A stretch of DNA of 64,000 nucleotides, from NCBI RefSeq assembly GCF_036325985.1, contig NZ_JAUHLI010000003.1:124001-188000 (forward strand). The letters run 5' to 3'. The notes under the pieces were generated by a model, which did no database searches, was not told the origin of the DNA, and worked only from the letters and a program-made list of their open reading frames with translations. How positions within the stretch are numbered: position 1 is the stretch's first letter; each line of letters starts with the position of its first letter. Shown here piece by piece: positions 62,813-64,000 of this stretch. A program made the position numbers and the translations under genes. The DNA is from Alkalimonas cellulosilytica (lineage in GTDB: Bacteria > Pseudomonadota > Gammaproteobacteria > Enterobacterales > Alteromonadaceae).

Positions 62813-64000
62813 TTATTCAACGGATTTGATTGATTGTTCGTAGGCATCAATAAAGTCATCACTGAAACCTCTTTGCGTGTTTTTGGCCAATTGTTCAGTT
62901 AATTCTTGATGATACAGCTCATAAATTGCCCAGTGCCGAGCTTTTGCATGCACGCTGCTTAGTTTATCCAGCACGCCACTCCCTACATCTTTGCGGCGAA
63001 TCGACTCAGGGGATATTCTGGACAACATGGCTTGCATCGCTGCTCGACTGGCATCCAGCAAAGCCACTTCATGTTTACTCATGTCCTGAAAGGCTGAGTG
63101 AACGGCCTGTTTGGGGGTTAAGAAACCCGTGTTGCTGCTGGCAAATAAAGTGTGAAATACATCCTCAAAGCTGGCAGAAAACTTAAGTGGGTTGTTTTCC
63201 CGGGCTTGAAAGGTTGTTTGATTGACCCGTAAGGTGTTTTTGACTTTTGAGCGGGCTCGCATCATAGCCATTAACCCATCAAGCGAAGCACGCAATGCTT
63301 CACCTAATAGTTGCCAGCTTTGTTCCGATTGGTTCAACAACTTCATTTGTTCTGGTGTTAATTGCAACCCCTGCAAAAATGCCTGGATTTTTTTCTGCTC
63401 CGAAATACTGAAGGCATCATCCGCCTTTGGCATACCAGCCGCTGCCACATCCATTGGGATAGTTACGGCCGAAAAGGCATCATCAGCGCTCTGTTCACTC
63501 GAGCTCGGCTGCTGGCCGATGTCATTGGACCAATCATCTGGTATGAGTGGTTGTACATGAAAAAAATCGTCCAGTTGCGAGTCAACAGCATCGTGGGAAC
63601 CAGGTGAAACAAGTGGATCAGCTTCCGACATCATCACACCATGGAAATCTGTTCGGGAAGAAACAACAGAGAGAGGCTCACCAACAGCGGCAACCTCGTC
63701 ATGCCAGACATGCCCCGGAGCAGCCGTACTGCCTATGGTCTGACGCAGCTCAATGCCACTCACCTGCAGTTCATAGTCACCCAGCAGCAAGGTGTCGCCC
63801 TGTTTTAAATAGCGTCGATTCCCTTTGCCAATCAGATCGGATGAATTGTTAATGAAAAGCCCATTGGTAGAAAGATCTTCAATGTAAAAACCTTGACCAT
63901 CCGATCCGACAGTGGCGTGCAGACCTGAAACAATTCGCTCCGGATCTGCCAGCTGCCAACTGGCTTGCTCTGAACGACCGATGGAGCCCCCGCTAGCTTC
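62813..64000 (-). CDS. tagH: T6SS forkhead-associated protein (Fha/TagH), N-terminal end cut by the window
   Basis: At least 395 codons, open at the right edge. The visible N-terminal part is an FHA domain with all phosphothreonine-reading motifs: GGSIGRSEQASW, SGLHATV and IEDLSTNGLFINN. A TTG at 63790 lies inside this domain and is not the start. A low-complexity acidic linker and a C-terminal T6SS-specific helical domain follow (about 225-395, LKFSASFEDVFHTLFASS). In Pseudomonas Fha1 is the substrate of PpkA and the switch for assembly. The start codon lies beyond the window. Confidence 0.93.
   Translation of the reverse strand, partial: EASGGSIGRSEQASWQLADPERIVSGLHATVGSDGQGFYIEDLSTNGLFINNSSDLIGKGNRRYLKQGDTLLLGDYELQVSGIELRQTIGSTAAPGHVWHDEVAAVGEPLSVVSSRTDFHGVMMSEADPLVSPGSHDAVDSQLDDFFHVQPLIPDDWSNDIGQQPSSSEQSADDAFSAVTIPMDVAAAGMPKADDAFSISEQKKIQAFLQGLQLTPEQMKLLNQSEQSWQLLGEALRASLDGLMAMMRARSKVKNTLRVNQTTFQARENNPLKFSASFEDVFHTLFASSNTGFLTPKQAVHSAFQDMSKHEVALLDASRAAMQAMLSRISPESIRRKDVGSGVLDKLSSVHAKARHWAIYELYHQELTEQLAKNTQRGFSDDFIDAYEQSIKSVE

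Noticed and set aside
63222..63852. Plus-strand frames over the FHA gene
   Set aside because: Shadows of the FHA protein, whose domain motifs are clear on the minus strand.

Overview
The window is from a gammaproteobacterium. The order yfaE-nrdB-nrdA / ubiG / gyrA / serC-aroA / cmk-rpsA-ihfB-lapA-lapB-pyrF matches the enterobacterial backbone. The remaining gene content (YaeQ, TrhO, a NadN-type nucleotidase, YghU, a long imp-type T6SS cluster) would fit an Alteromonadales or Chromatiaceae relative such as Rheinheimera or Alishewanella. That genus-level guess is inference only.

Layout. (1) 1-6200: the 5' part of a zinc-type TonB receptor with a His-rich loop behind a near-perfect Zur box, then a LysE-family exporter, YaeQ, the tRNA hydroxylase TrhO, a lipoprotein NAD nucleotidase and a secreted YceI protein. 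(2) 6200-11000, minus strand: class Ia ribonucleotide reductase (nrdA, nrdB and the ferredoxin yfaE) with an NrdR box upstream and an intercistronic terminator, then ubiG. (3) 11200-23100, plus strand: gyrA, serC-aroA, cmk, rpsA, ihfB, lapAB, pyrF and a K+/H+ antiporter. (4) 23100-31700: a mixed region with a CIA30-like exported protein, a membrane-anchored Mrr-type nuclease, an AT-rich glycosyltransferase and membrane-protein pair, PPK2, MarC, a GDSL hydrolase, an ABC1/UbiB-type kinase and YghU. (5) 31700-64000, minus strand throughout: a type VI secretion system (T6SS) and its cargo.

The T6SS reads, in transcription order from the right edge: FHA protein (cut by the edge), tssJ, tssK, tssL (with an OmpA domain), tssM, tagF, PP2C phosphatase, tssA, tssB, tssC, a second tssC paralogue, tagJ, tssE, tssF, tssG, clpV. 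After a 230-bp AT-rich gap come hcp, vgrG, PAAR, a HEAT-like helical protein, a thiolase-fold-like protein, a 1312-residue Rhs protein and its probable immunity gene. A class 3 lipase preceded by a small DUF6795-like gene follows, and looks like a second effector-immunity pair. The FHA, PP2C and TagF genes point to control by threonine phosphorylation; the kinase is not in the window.

The least familiar parts are the Rhs C-terminal toxin (it looks like a permuted papain-like His...Cys enzyme), its zinc-ribbon-like immunity candidate, and the HEAT-like and thiolase-like pair between PAAR and Rhs, which may be a dedicated loading or adaptor module. No rRNA, tRNA, CRISPR array, integrase or transposase was seen.
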